Counted from the first letter of the stretch, positions 18,500 through 27,598 are shown. The stretch: 64,000 nucleotides of DNA from an uncultured Granulosicoccaceae bacterium (GCA_938005265.1 CALLOA010000044.1:53145-117144), one strand, 5' to 3'. Program-made: numbers and translations. The notes: a model not told the origin generated them from the sequence alone.

Positions 18500-19348
18500 G
18501 TGATAAATCTTCGACGTATTTCCACTGATGATGTGCAATCATTCACGGCTAATGGTTTTTTAATCGTGAATGAACTGCTGGACACCGTCTGTCTGCCTGA
18601 CCTTCATGCCACTTATGAAGATCTTTTTCAGGGGCGTTTCGAGACTGGAATCAGGCCGGATGAGGTGAACTGGCAATATGAATCAGGGAAGCCTGAACTG
18701 ACTCGTCAGATTTGCAATGGTTGGAAAGCCAGTCGCACGATTGCCAATACTGTGTTACATCCGCATATTGGAGAAGCTATTGCCAGTCTGGCTGGCTGGT
18801 CCGGCGTTCGTATCATGATTGACAATGTTTTGTGGAAGCCGCCACAGGCCAAATCTCTCGGGTTTCATCAGGATAGCGCGTTTCTTGACTGGTTTTCACC
18901 TACTGACCTTGTAACCTGCTGGATAGCGCTGGACGATACCACAGCAGAGGGCGGCACAATGGAGCTGGTTCGTGGTTCTCATCGTTGGGGTCAATCCGGG
19001 CCGAGTGGTGAATTTCATGCGCCTGACAACTACCGTCTGCCTATGCAAGATGCAGCCAAAAGAGCAGGTGTTACGCCAGATATCGTCCCTGTTGAGGTGC
19101 CGGCCGGGGGAGGTTCATTTCATCACGGGTGGACGTGGCATGGGTCCGGACAAAACCTTGGTACATCGCCTAGACGTTCATTGGTGTTACATGCCATGCG
19201 GTCCGATGTTCGTTATGTACCCGAAAATTTCCATCAAGGGATAGGGCCAATCTATAGCCGTTATAGGAAACTGTGTAGCAATGATCTGGACGAGAATCAT
19301 TTTCCAATCATTTGGAGTTGTGATGGTTACCGTACCAGCGGTATCTGA
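18500..19348 (+). CDS. Phytanoyl-CoA dioxygenase (PhyH) family protein
   Basis: A 282-residue Fe(II)/2-oxoglutarate-dependent oxygenase. The iron ligands are visible as H-x-D in LGFHQDSAFLDWF (about residue 117) and a distal His in FHHGWTWHGSG (about residue 205); RRSL following it is the likely 2-oxoglutarate anchor. The family hydroxylates many small substrates, and the actual one is unknown. The start is GTG 18500. It converges with the AsnC-domain gene, with only eight bases between them. Confidence 0.85.
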   Translation: MINLRRISTDDVQSFTANGFLIVNELLDTVCLPDLHATYEDLFQGRFETGIRPDEVNWQYESGKPELTRQICNGWKASRTIANTVLHPHIGEAIASLAGWSGVRIMIDNVLWKPPQAKSLGFHQDSAFLDWFSPTDLVTCWIALDDTTAEGGTMELVRGSHRWGQSGPSGEFHAPDNYRLPMQDAAKRAGVTPDIVPVEVPAGGGSFHHGWTWHGSGQNLGTSPRRSLVLHAMRSDVRYVPENFHQGIGPIYSRYRKLCSNDLDENHFPIIWSCDGYRTSGI

Positions 19349-19356
19349 AACGGGAA

Positions 19357-19593
19357 TCAGAAGGCCTTAAATGTAAGAGTCGTCAAGGAACGTGAAATGC
19401 CGGGGATATCCAATAATTTAGTATTGATATATTTGCCAATATCCTCGGCATCTTCAATGTAGAGTTTCATCAAAAGGTCGAAATCTCCGCTGGTTGAATA
19501 AAGTTCTGATGCGATATCACGCTCATAGATTTTGTCAGCGACGTTATAGGCTTGGCCTGGTTCACATCGGATTTGTACAAAGACACACTGCAT
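19357..19593 (-). CDS. Stand-alone Lrp/AsnC ligand-binding domain protein
   Basis: A 78-residue protein that is only the effector-binding half of an Lrp/AsnC regulator (VFVQIRCEPGQAYNVADKI, then STSGDFDLLMKLYIED and ISRSLTTLTFKAF). No helix-turn-helix is present. Such proteins form oligomers that bind amino acids and may act as sensors or modulate full-length regulators. It lies 29 bp after the flavin reductase gene on the same strand, so it probably belongs to the hydroxylase operon. Confidence 0.8.
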   Translation of the reverse strand: MQCVFVQIRCEPGQAYNVADKIYERDIASELYSTSGDFDLLMKLYIEDAEDIGKYINTKLLDIPGISRSLTTLTFKAF

Positions 19594-19622
19594 AGACTAA
19601 TATTCCTCTTGTGCCGGTAAAA

Positions 19623-20591
19623 TCAGGCAACCGGTTTTGTATTGTCGGTAATCTGACGTAATAACTGAGTCAGCTCAACTACGGATTCTTCACCCGCGCC
19701 TGCCAGGGCTTCTTTCTCCATTGCTGCACCAAGATCAAACAAATGTTGTACACGTTCATGCCCGGACTGTGTGCCTGTTACCAACCATTCGGGCTGTTTG
19801 CCCTCTTGAGTGAATTCGCAAAGGCCGTTGTCGCGAAGTGCCGCCAGAGTATCTACCAGAGCAAACTGCTCGATAAAGGTTTGTGATGCCAGTTTTTCCA
19901 GCGTGTGCGTTGCCTTGCCATGCAATGACGCCAAAACTCGCCATTCAGGTATGGATAAGCCGCTGGTTCTTACTGCAGCGTGAAAAGGCACGCTAAGCTG
20001 CCTGTAGGACCTGGATAAATTATATAAAAGTAGATCTTCCAGAGGGCTGAACCTGGTTGCCTGATTCTCATTGCTTGCTTTTGAAGCAGCCTTGTTATCA
20101 CTGGGTGTTGGCAATGGGTAGGCCGATGCGTATGAGCCGTTACTGAATACCAGGCCATCGGCTTTAGTTCGGGCCAGAGACATCACTTCACCCACAATAA
20201 TGCTATGGTCTCCACCGTCGTAAACAGCCCATTGCCGACAGTCCAGCCGGACTGCAACATTTGCGATTTTGGGTATTCCGTTCTCGTCCAGAGTGTATTC
20301 AACGGAACTGAACTTGTCTCCTCCGGCTTCGGCAAATTTATTGGACAGATGAATCTGGCTAGAGGTAAGAATGTGCACATTGAAAAAGGCGGCTGTTTCA
20401 AACACTGTTGACGAGTAAGCGTCTTTGGTCACGCTCCAGAGTATAAGAGGCGGATCAATAGAAACAGAGTTGAAACTGGATGCCGTCATACCGATTAATT
20501 CATCAGTTTCACCCTCGCGCGTGGTTATAACAGTGACTCCGGTTGCAAATGCTCCCAAGGCTTCTCTGAATTCTCTCGCATCAAATGTCAT
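19623..20591 (-). CDS. Flavin reductase fused to a MarR-like domain (C1-type reductase component)
   Basis: A 322-residue two-domain protein. Residues 1-160 are an HpaC-type flavin reductase (FREALGAFATGVTVITT, GMTASSFNSVSIDPPLILWSV), which supplies reduced flavin to a partner oxygenase. Residues about 180-315 look like a MarR winged-helix domain (LSIPEWRVLASLHGKATHTLEKLA, LVDTLAALRDNGLCEF). This is the architecture of the C1 reductase of Acinetobacter baumannii 4-hydroxyphenylacetate hydroxylase, where the MarR part senses the substrate and restrains the reductase. The HpaB-type oxygenase gene lies 30 bp upstream in the same operon. Confidence 0.85.
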   Translation of the reverse strand: MTFDAREFREALGAFATGVTVITTREGETDELIGMTASSFNSVSIDPPLILWSVTKDAYSSTVFETAAFFNVHILTSSQIHLSNKFAEAGGDKFSSVEYTLDENGIPKIANVAVRLDCRQWAVYDGGDHSIIVGEVMSLARTKADGLVFSNGSYASAYPLPTPSDNKAASKASNENQATRFSPLEDLLLYNLSRSYRQLSVPFHAAVRTSGLSIPEWRVLASLHGKATHTLEKLASQTFIEQFALVDTLAALRDNGLCEFTQEGKQPEWLVTGTQSGHERVQHLFDLGAAMEKEALAGAGEESVVELTQLLRQITDNTKPVA

Positions 20592-20621
20592 GTTTGATTT
20601 CGCCTGTGTGAATTTCCGAAG

Positions 20622-22127
20622 TTATGACTGTTGAAGCAACAGGTCCACACGGTCCATCATGTCATTCTTGTTGTACAAATCAAAGTATGCTGAATGCATA
20701 AGAATAGGCGGCCCAAAAAAGAAACGTTCATAGAGTGCCTGACGATTACCGAAACCTGAAACTGCTACATCATGTGCCAGACGGAACAAGGCAACACGAT
20801 CACGGGATTCAAGGTTAGCTACCTGGAAGTACTGTTCAACCTCTGCAGCAAGGGCATTACCAAAATCGTCTTCACAAGGCGTTGCCATTAATGAAGAAGA
20901 ACCCAGTAATTGCAGTATTTCCACCATTCGCGGATACATCTTCGGGAATAAATTGCGTGACGTATCCAGTGGGCGTCGTAACGGAATTTCAACTCCGTAC
21001 TGGTCCTTCTCTGATTGCATTTCTGCTGAATAAAGAAACGCCCGGACACTTTCCGCCATCATCATGACTTCCGAGATCATGCTTCTGACATTCAGGTCGC
21101 CATCTTTACCGGTCGCGCGAGCGATAGAGCATAGCAGGCCGACCATAAATTCGGCTTTAGCCAGTTTTCCTGCTGCTACCTGATGCGCCATGTGCACGAC
21201 CGCATTGGTTGCACCAAAGGCCTGGTTGCATAATTCAGGTTGCGCATACATAAAAACCCGCTCCCAGGGAACCAGTACGTTGTCAAATACAACTACGGCA
21301 TCCATTTCTTCATAGCGCGATGCCAGCGGGGCGTCAAAGTTTGATTTGCCATGATCATAAGTGTCGCGACAAATCATTTTGAGCCCGGGAGTTGCTATCG
21401 GTATGGCGAAGGCAAACGCAAACGGAATGTTATCTTCCGTAGCCTTTAAAACAGTGGAGGGGAAGACTTCTATCTCATCAGCCAGTGGCCCTAACGTTGC
21501 CAATAAACGTGCGCCTTTGACGACGATACCGGCATCGGTTTCTTTAACAACATGCAGTGCAACCTGTTCATTGAACTTTCCGCTGGATGCTTGTTGATGT
21601 GACGTGGACGGGTTAACCAGAGTATGCGTCAATACCTTATCGTTTTTTCTCACATAGTCGTAGAAGGCCAACATATTTTTTGCAAAATCTGCTTGCCCCT
21701 TGGTTCCTTGTGCCAGAAAATCCGATGCTGCCGCGAAAGCCATTACGGATGCATTTTTGTAATCTGGCGTGCGACCGAACATGCCATTGGACCAGGTGGC
21801 CCACTCATAGTAGGCGCGACCCCGGGCCAGTACATCTTCTCGACTGCGGGGAATCTGGAACGCCCTCGCGCAGCGCTCACCATCGGCATCGACATAAGTT
21901 ACTTTGTCGAGGTGTTCTGCTTCGTGTTGGCGATCGAGCATTGAGGCGAGGGTGCTTGCACCCCGGCTCATACCCGGTTCTGTGGTGACATCCGCAACGC
22001 GCTTTCCGCGGGTCCAGATTTCACGTTCGTCTTGCAAACCCCGGAGGTATTGAGCGCCCGTGCGTATACCTGTACCCGGCGTTGCATTTGATTTTTGCTG
22101 TTGCAAATTAGCGTTTACGTTGGCCAT
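20622..22127 (-). CDS. hpaB: HpaB-type flavin-dependent aromatic hydroxylase, oxygenase component
   Basis: A 501-residue two-component FADH2-utilising monooxygenase of the 4-hydroxyphenylacetate 3-hydroxylase family. It hydroxylates a phenolic ring using reduced flavin from the reductase encoded next. Family phrases are GRTPDYKNASVMAFAAASDF (residues about 117-136), DAPLASRYEEMDAVVVFDNV, VPWERVF and the C-terminal region with FGNRQALYERFFFG. The length fits the family. The MarR regulator is 10 bp upstream, so the regulator, oxygenase, reductase and AsnC-domain protein form one operon. 4-Hydroxyphenylacetate is the likely substrate, but related phenols are possible. Confidence 0.85.
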   Translation of the reverse strand: MANVNANLQQQKSNATPGTGIRTGAQYLRGLQDEREIWTRGKRVADVTTEPGMSRGASTLASMLDRQHEAEHLDKVTYVDADGERCARAFQIPRSREDVLARGRAYYEWATWSNGMFGRTPDYKNASVMAFAAASDFLAQGTKGQADFAKNMLAFYDYVRKNDKVLTHTLVNPSTSHQQASSGKFNEQVALHVVKETDAGIVVKGARLLATLGPLADEIEVFPSTVLKATEDNIPFAFAFAIPIATPGLKMICRDTYDHGKSNFDAPLASRYEEMDAVVVFDNVLVPWERVFMYAQPELCNQAFGATNAVVHMAHQVAAGKLAKAEFMVGLLCSIARATGKDGDLNVRSMISEVMMMAESVRAFLYSAEMQSEKDQYGVEIPLRRPLDTSRNLFPKMYPRMVEILQLLGSSSLMATPCEDDFGNALAAEVEQYFQVANLESRDRVALFRLAHDVAVSGFGNRQALYERFFFGPPILMHSAYFDLYNKNDMMDRVDLLLQQS

Positions 22128-22137
22128 GATTTGAGTC

Positions 22138-22626
22138 TCAGGCTGAAGTTTTGATTGTAGTTGTAGCGTTCTGCTCGGTGCGAATCATGGCTGCCGGTTT
22201 TCCTGATAATTTGGCCAGCGTTTTAACCATCACATCCCACTCCTGCGTTGAAACCCGAGAACGAATTTCATCGTGAATTCGGCCGACATTCGGCATGATT
22301 TTACTGCGTAATTCCCGGCCCTCGGCCGTGGTGACGATATACACTTCGCGACGATCGGTTGTGGAGCGAACGCGGGCGACTAAGTGTTTACCTTCCAGCC
22401 GATCAAGAATTCCCACCAGACTGGGAGCGGATAATAGAGTATTTCGGGATAAATCCGCTGCGGTGACCCGTTGTTCGGACCAGAGAACCCGAAGCACCCG
22501 CCATTGTTGTTCGGTCAAATTGTGTTTGGCAAAAAGGTCCCGGTACACGGGCATGATACTGTCCAGCGCACTATTCAGCAGCATCGGCAAAGACTGGTTG
22601 AAATCCGGGATATCAGTGTTTTCCAT
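22138..22626 (-). CDS. hpaR: HpaR-like MarR family regulator
   Basis: A 162-residue MarR-type repressor. It contains HNLTEQQWRVLRVLWSEQ, LSAPSLVGILDRLEGKHLVARV and the wing STTDRREVYIVTTAEG, which match HpaR of homoprotocatechuate operons closely in style. It is the first gene of the hydroxylase operon and probably represses it until a phenolic ligand binds. An imperfect palindrome sits six bases before its start codon and is the likely operator. Confidence 0.83.
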   Translation of the reverse strand: MENTDIPDFNQSLPMLLNSALDSIMPVYRDLFAKHNLTEQQWRVLRVLWSEQRVTAADLSRNTLLSAPSLVGILDRLEGKHLVARVRSTTDRREVYIVTTAEGRELRSKIMPNVGRIHDEIRSRVSTQEWDVMVKTLAKLSGKPAAMIRTEQNATTTIKTSA

Positions 22627-22631
22627 GCCAT

Positions 22632-22649
22632 TAGTTTAACTATTAACTA
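22632..22649. promoter_or_regulatory. Candidate MarR/HpaR operator
   Basis: TAGTTTAACTATTAACTA has matching ends TAGTT and AACTA in inverted orientation around an 8-bp AT-rich centre. It is placed immediately upstream of the regulator start, as expected for autorepression. Confidence 0.45.
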
Positions 22650-22911
22650 TTTATTTGTGAAGTATTAATGGTGTCAGCACTGCCAACATGGTCTATTTTC
22701 GTCATTGCCTGCATCAAACTGCGACATTTCGCACTTTTTTTGTGCGAAAGATGAATTTTCTCTGCTAGAAATGGCTCGAAATCTGGTTAGTTGTACCTTT
22801 GTAAGTGATTGATATGAGCTTCTGGATCTATTAGTCGCGCCATTTACAGGCTGGCTTGCGTTGTTCATGCGCAGTCAAGTCAAACCGGCAAAGCCGGGCA
22901 GGAGAAAAAAA

Positions 22912-24018
22912 GTGATAGTGGGTGTCCCAAAAGAAATTAAGAAGCAGGAAAATCGCGTGGGCCTGGTGCCGACTTCAGTCAAGGAATATGTCAAGAACGG
23001 CCATGAGGTGCTTGTCCAGAGTGGCGCTGGAGCTGGCATTGGCGCAAGTGATGATGTCTACAAGAATGCGGGCGCGACTCTGATTGATTCAGCTGATGAG
23101 ATATTTAAACGTGCCGAAATGATCGTCAAGGTCAAGGAGCCGCAACCCAACGAGTGGCAGCAGTTGCGTGAGGGACAAATTCTTTACACTTACCTGCATT
23201 TAGCTCCTGACCCGGATCAGACGCGTGGTTTGATAGATTCGGGTTGTACAGCCATCGCCTATGAAACTGTGACTGATCATAACGGTGGCCTGCCTTTACT
23301 TGCTCCCATGTCTGAAGTGGCTGGCCGTTTGTCAATTCAGGTAGCTGCGCAATCACTGGAAAAACACAATGGTGGTAAGGGCCTCCTGATGGGAGGGGTG
23401 CCCGGTGTAGCGCCTGCCAGGGTTGTTGTTATTGGTGGCGGCAATGTTGGAACGAATGCGGCAAAAATGGCTGTAGGTTTGGGGGCAGATGTTTCGATTC
23501 TCGATCGATCAATCGATCGCCTGCGCGAGCTGGATGATCTTTTTCAGGGGCGTGTAAAAACACTGTATTCGACCGTAGGTGCGCTGGAAGAAGAGGTGGC
23601 AGCATCTGATGTAATTATTGGTGCAGTTTTGATTCCTGGTGCGTCAGCACCCCGCCTTGTAACACGCGATATGCTTGCAAGTATCGAAGATGGTTCCGTT
23701 ATGGTTGATGTTGCTATTGATCAGGGAGGTTGTTTTGAAACGTCAAAAGCTACGACTCATGCCGAACCTACGTACGTAGTTGATGGTGTTGTTCACTACT
23801 GTGTTGCCAATATGCCGGGTGCGGTTGCGAAAACTTCAAGCTTTGCACTGAACAATGCAACACTGCAACACGGATTGGCGCTTGCCAATCAAGGGCTGGA
23901 TGCATTGGCCAATCCTCATTTGATGGAAGGTCTTAATGTGCATGCCGGTAAAATTACCAACAAGGCTGTTGCTGAGAGTCTGGGCGTTGACTACGAGCCT
24001 ATGAACAAGGTCGCCTGA
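22912..24018 (+). CDS. ald: Alanine dehydrogenase
   Basis: NAD-dependent L-alanine dehydrogenase, which interconverts alanine with pyruvate and ammonia. I set the start at GTG 22912 ([10 protein letters not shown]), not 22861: AGGAG lies seven bases before it, and the resulting 368 residues match the family. Motifs are [12 protein letters not shown] at the N-terminus, YLHLAPD with the active-site histidine near residue 95, MSEVAGRLS, and the Rossmann motif [15 protein letters not shown] near residue 173. It is monocistronic, bounded by an upstream divergent regulator and a downstream 11-bp hairpin. Confidence 0.92.
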   Translation: MIVGVPKEIKKQENRVGLVPTSVKEYVKNGHEVLVQSGAGAGIGASDDVYKNAGATLIDSADEIFKRAEMIVKVKEPQPNEWQQLREGQILYTYLHLAPDPDQTRGLIDSGCTAIAYETVTDHNGGLPLLAPMSEVAGRLSIQVAAQSLEKHNGGKGLLMGGVPGVAPARVVVIGGGNVGTNAAKMAVGLGADVSILDRSIDRLRELDDLFQGRVKTLYSTVGALEEEVAASDVIIGAVLIPGASAPRLVTRDMLASIEDGSVMVDVAIDQGGCFETSKATTHAEPTYVVDGVVHYCVANMPGAVAKTSSFALNNATLQHGLALANQGLDALANPHLMEGLNVHAGKITNKAVAESLGVDYEPMNKVA

Positions 24019-24029
24019 TTCAATAAATG

Positions 24030-24053
24030 ACACGGGGATAAGTATCCCCGTGT
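24030..24053 (+). terminator. Perfect 11-bp hairpin after ald
   Basis: ACACGGGGATA pairs exactly with TATCCCCGTGT around an AG centre, twelve bases after the ald stop. No T-run follows, so it could also stabilise the mRNA end. Confidence 0.55.
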
Positions 24054-24206
24054 TCAGCAGTGCAATTATATGAATGTAAATATAGGAGTGTAAACTACCT
24101 TTATGCAGGCTTCGCTGTCTGTATATATTCTCGCTATCGCCTCTCTACTACCTCCTTAATGCCATCACTGACGTATTGATCTGCGCAAATCGAACTGGAG
24201 ACACAG

Positions 24207-25223
24207 GTGAAATTCTGCGTTCAATTAGCACCCTATCTACCGGACAATAGCTCTGATGGGTATCAGGTATTTAATGATGTGTTACAGCAGGCCATTACCG
24301 CAGATCGGGTAGGGTTCGAGTCTGTTTCGGTTACCGAGCATCATCTGATGAATATTTTGATGATGCCGGCACCACTGCAATTTGCGGTACAAATTGCGGC
24401 CGTGACTCAACAAGTTAAAATTCTGACTTCAGTTGCAGTCCTGCCTCTACATGACATGCGTATCTTTGCTGGAGAAGTGGCAAGCGCTGATATTTTCACC
24501 GAGGGGCGCTTGATGCTCGGTGTAGGGCGAGGCGCTTTTAAATATGAGATGGAGCGTCTGGGTGTTCCTATGGAGGAGACACAATCTCGCTTTAATGAAT
24601 CGCTGGATATACTTGGGAAACTCTTGAGTGAAGAGGATGTTGGCTGGGAGGGTGAGTACTACTCGTTTCAGCCGTTAACAATAATGCCTCGACCACTGAC
24701 ACCTGGTGGTCCGCAGATGATGATGGCAGTGATGAATCCGGAAGGCATCTACCATTGTACCCGACGAGGTTTTCATATCCAGACAACTCCATTGGCTGGT
24801 AATCACCAGCTGCTGCTTGATCAGGTCTCGGCTTTCAATCGAGCCAAAGATGAAATGGGAAGGGAGGGTGAGCATCTCAGCCTTTCTCTGTCCAGAGTTG
24901 GGCTACCCTGTAATTCAAAACAGAAAGTAGAAAGCTGTCTGAACTTAGCCGAAAGTTACTATTCTCGATTTGACAATGTCTTCACAGGCCCTGGTAAGCT
25001 TGACCGCGGTATGATTGAGTCACTACCTCGTAGCCAGTCACGATCGGAATTGGCAGAGAGTCTACTGATCTGTTCATCCGCTGAAATGGTAGACAGACTT
25101 GGCGTCTACCACGATCTCGGGCTGGATCGTTTTATTCTGAGTTGCAATTTTGGTGTGGCCCAGAACGAGGTGCTTGAGGGCTTGCAGGAGTTCGCCGAAG
25201 AGGTGGCTATACATTTTCATTAG
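24207..25223 (+). CDS. Luciferase-like flavin-dependent monooxygenase
   Basis: A 338-residue LLM-class oxidoreductase, a TIM-barrel enzyme that uses reduced FMN or F420-like flavin to oxidise small substrates. Family signs are SVTEHHLMN near residue 43, the run VAVLPLHDMRIFAGEVA, and GRLMLGVGRGAF near residue 100. ACTGGAGACAC lies just before the ATG as a ribosome site. No reductase is adjacent. The substrate is unknown. It lies 140 bp before an alpha/beta hydrolase gene on the same strand, with a 16-bp tandem repeat between them. Confidence 0.82.
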   Translation: MKFCVQLAPYLPDNSSDGYQVFNDVLQQAITADRVGFESVSVTEHHLMNILMMPAPLQFAVQIAAVTQQVKILTSVAVLPLHDMRIFAGEVASADIFTEGRLMLGVGRGAFKYEMERLGVPMEETQSRFNESLDILGKLLSEEDVGWEGEYYSFQPLTIMPRPLTPGGPQMMMAVMNPEGIYHCTRRGFHIQTTPLAGNHQLLLDQVSAFNRAKDEMGREGEHLSLSLSRVGLPCNSKQKVESCLNLAESYYSRFDNVFTGPGKLDRGMIESLPRSQSRSELAESLLICSSAEMVDRLGVYHDLGLDRFILSCNFGVAQNEVLEGLQEFAEEVAIHFH

Positions 25224-25270
25224 ACAAAACTGGAAAAATTCAAAATTCCCAGAGAATTTCTAGAGCTATC

Positions 25271-25334
25271 GCTGCAATAAAATCCTTCTGCGATAAAATC
25301 CTGCTGCAATAAAATCCCGTTGCGATAAAATCCG
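25271..25334. repeat. Four 16-bp tandem copies
   Basis: Four consecutive 16-bp units with the core TGC(A/G)ATAAAATCC. Copies 1 and 3 carry CAATA and copies 2 and 4 carry CGATA, so the present array may have arisen by doubling of a 32-bp pair. It lies directly before the hydrolase gene and may affect its expression. Confidence 0.92.
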
Positions 25335-25364
25335 GATCACGCACAACATTATCAAGTCACAATC

Positions 25365-26150
25365 ATGGCAACGGCAATCGACTGTGAATACACGATAAGT
25401 GGTAAGGGGCCCGCACTCTTTCTGATACACGGCATTGGTGCGGCGAGAGATACCTGGCGATTTGCTTTACCTGAACTCGAAAAACACTTCACCGTTGTAA
25501 CTTATGATCTCAGAGGGCACGGTAGTTCTCCTGCAGTTAGTGAAGAATTCGGTTTGCAGGAACTGGTTGCCGATCTTGAACGAGTTCGTCTAAGGGCAGG
25601 TTTTGAAAAAGCTCATTTTTCCGGTCATTCGCTCGGTGGCATGATCGGTCCCGCCTATGCACGTGCTTTCCCTGATCGCGTGTTGTCGCTAGGGCTTTTG
25701 TCTACAGCCGCTTTCCGCACGCCTGAAGACTGCCGAAAAGTTATGGCTGTAGTCAAGGCAATGGAAGAGAAAGGAATTCCACAGGTGCTGGAGACACTCG
25801 TGGATCGTTGGTACACGGACGATTTTATAACCAGTCACCCGGAAATTGTAAAACGCAGGCTTGAGCAGGTTGTAAATACCGATCCAAATGTCTTTTTAAA
25901 CGTTTTCAGAATTTACGCCGGCACCGAAATGAGCCCGTGGCTACACGAGGTGAAAGCGCCATCGCTGGTATTGACGGGTGAAAATGATGGCGGCTGTAAT
26001 CCGCGACTGAATCGACAAATCGCCAGTGCTTTACCTGATTCAAGGTTGATTGTACTTCCGCAGTACAAGCATTCAATTCTGCTCGAAGCGGGTGAAACAG
26101 TGGCGCGGGAGACAGTAAGTTTCATCCAGGACTTGAAAGCAAGGACTTAA
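25365..26150 (+). CDS. Alpha/beta hydrolase
   Basis: A 261-residue serine hydrolase of the enol-lactonase/esterase type. The oxyanion region is LFLIHGIGAARDTW (residues 18-31), the nucleophile elbow is FSGHSLGGMIG (Ser near residue 88), and YDLRGHGSS precedes it. A late ENDGGCNPRLNRQ and QYKHSILLEA supply the expected acid and histidine. PcaD-like 3-oxoadipate enol-lactonase is one possibility, but many activities share this pattern. It is probably monocistronic or coupled to the luciferase-like gene. Confidence 0.82.
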   Translation: MATAIDCEYTISGKGPALFLIHGIGAARDTWRFALPELEKHFTVVTYDLRGHGSSPAVSEEFGLQELVADLERVRLRAGFEKAHFSGHSLGGMIGPAYARAFPDRVLSLGLLSTAAFRTPEDCRKVMAVVKAMEEKGIPQVLETLVDRWYTDDFITSHPEIVKRRLEQVVNTDPNVFLNVFRIYAGTEMSPWLHEVKAPSLVLTGENDGGCNPRLNRQIASALPDSRLIVLPQYKHSILLEAGETVARETVSFIQDLKART

Positions 26151-26284
26151 AAGCAAGGGTCTGATAAAAACCAGGCACCCGTTTGCTTCACACCGCCGTG
26201 TCTGGCCGCCATGCGGATTGCTGCCTGGCATCCAATTGAGCAAAACTGTGACCATCGGCGTAGTTAGTGACTATCCAGGGTTTT

Positions 26285-26371
26285 ACCATTCTCTTATTAA
26301 AATAAGACCACTCAATTATTAAAAAAGACCATTGTATTTTTAAAAAAGACCATTCTCTTACTAAAAAAAGG
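26285..26371. repeat. Degenerate 21-22 bp tandem repeat, four copies
   Basis: ACCATT-type starts occur at 26285, 26307, 26328 and 26349, each followed by a TA-rich centre and an A-run ending in AAG. The first and fourth copies share ACCATTCTCTTA. Confidence 0.75.
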
Positions 26372-26386
26372 TTGCTCAAATCTGGG

Positions 26387-26414
26387 ATACTAGTATTATA
26401 ACTGGCATACTAGT
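26387..26414. promoter_or_regulatory. Paired ATACTAGT elements, candidate operator
   Basis: ATACTAGT occurs at 26387-26394 and 26407-26414, exactly 20 bp apart, about two helical turns. The core ACTAGT is self-complementary, and ACTAGTAT/ATACTAGT also form an inverted pair. The placement about 190 bp upstream of the TRAP operon suits a regulator-binding site. Confidence 0.4.
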
Positions 26415-26602
26415 TTGGGGGTCTGAATAGCATGATCTTTCGTCCCGCATCACTGTAACTAAGTTGTTGTAATTTATAAAAATACCGGTGCAAGCAGAAC
26501 TAGCCGGATCTTCGAACAATAAGAACATTGCCATTTTCAAGTTAAGTACTTCGCTGGCAATATACTTTTAAATAGTGCTTGGTCTTTTAACAGGAGAATT
26601 AC

Positions 26603-27583
26603 ATGTTTAAGAAACTATCAATTGTGGCAGCAGGTGTTGTTGCATCCCTTTGCTTTATAGGTTCAGCCAACGCAGCTGAAAGCTGGAGAGCCTGGAACAT
26701 TCACAACGACGGTCATCCCAATACTGCCGCCATGGACCGCTTCTCAGAGCTTGTCGATGAAGCAACCAAAGGTGAAGTAAAGGTTGAAGTGTTCCACGGT
26801 GGTGTCCTGGGTTCGCAACCTGATGCGCTCGAGCAGGTTCGCCTCGGCGCAATCGAAATAGGTAACTTCAATCTAGGCCCTATAGGCCCGATGGTTAAAG
26901 AAGCAAACCTCGTATCGCTGCCATTTATTTTCAAGAGCGTACCGCACATGTTCCGTGTACTTGAAGGCGAAGCAGGTGAAACGATCGCAGCGGCAATGGC
27001 CGAAGCCGGTGTCAAGCCTCTGGCATGGGTTGATGCGGGCGCACGCTCTTTCTATACCCAGAAGCCCATCAATACGCCTGCAGATGTTGAAGGTTTGAAG
27101 ATTCGTGTCATGAATAACGATTTGTACACATCCATGATATCCGCCATGGGTGGCAACCCGTCGCCAATGGCGTTTTCAGAAGTACAACAAGCGTTGAAAA
27201 CCGGTGTTGTTGACGGTGCGGAAAACAACTTCCCATCGTTTAAAAACGTTGGACACTATGAAGTAACTACACACTATTCTCTCAGCGAACACCTGATAAT
27301 CCCTGAGTGCATCTGTGTAAACACTGCAAAGTTTGATGCTCTGTCACCTGAACTGCAGGCTGCTGTACGTGGTGCTGCTGAAGAAGCAGCCGTGTATCAA
27401 CGTGAGCTGTGGGCGGTTCAGTCTGATCAAGCTCGCAAAGATGTCGAAGCTGCCGGTATCAAGGTTAACGAAATCGCAGACAAAGGCCCGTTCCAGGAAG
27501 CAATGGTCAAGGTGTATGATGACTATCTGGCTGCCAATCCTGATATGGCCAAATTGGTTGAAATGGCTCAGTCAACAGAGTAA
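26603..27583 (+). CDS. dctP: TRAP transporter substrate-binding protein
   Basis: A 326-residue DctP-type periplasmic receptor with a signal peptide (hydrophobic core then SANAAES, cleavage after ANA). Family features are VFHGGVLGSQPDALEQV near residue 62, and the core GLKIRVMNNDLYTSMISAMG with NPSPMAFSEVQQALKTGVVDGAENN (about residues 165-215), where Arg binds the carboxylate of the ligand. It captures an organic acid for the DctQM permease. A strong terminator separates it from dctQ, which would make the receptor more abundant than the permease. Confidence 0.9.
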   Translation: MFKKLSIVAAGVVASLCFIGSANAAESWRAWNIHNDGHPNTAAMDRFSELVDEATKGEVKVEVFHGGVLGSQPDALEQVRLGAIEIGNFNLGPIGPMVKEANLVSLPFIFKSVPHMFRVLEGEAGETIAAAMAEAGVKPLAWVDAGARSFYTQKPINTPADVEGLKIRVMNNDLYTSMISAMGGNPSPMAFSEVQQALKTGVVDGAENNFPSFKNVGHYEVTTHYSLSEHLIIPECICVNTAKFDALSPELQAAVRGAAEEAAVYQRELWAVQSDQARKDVEAAGIKVNEIADKGPFQEAMVKVYDDYLAANPDMAKLVEMAQSTE

Positions 27584-27598
27584 CCAGTACTTTCAGAT

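Larger units (their letters stand above)
26151..26602. other. Gene-free regulatory stretch before the TRAP operon
   Basis: 452 bp with no convincing ORF. It holds a degenerate A/T-rich tandem repeat, then two ATACTAGT elements, then the leader of the TRAP substrate-binding protein gene, ending with AACAGGAGAATT as its ribosome site. Confidence 0.7.
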
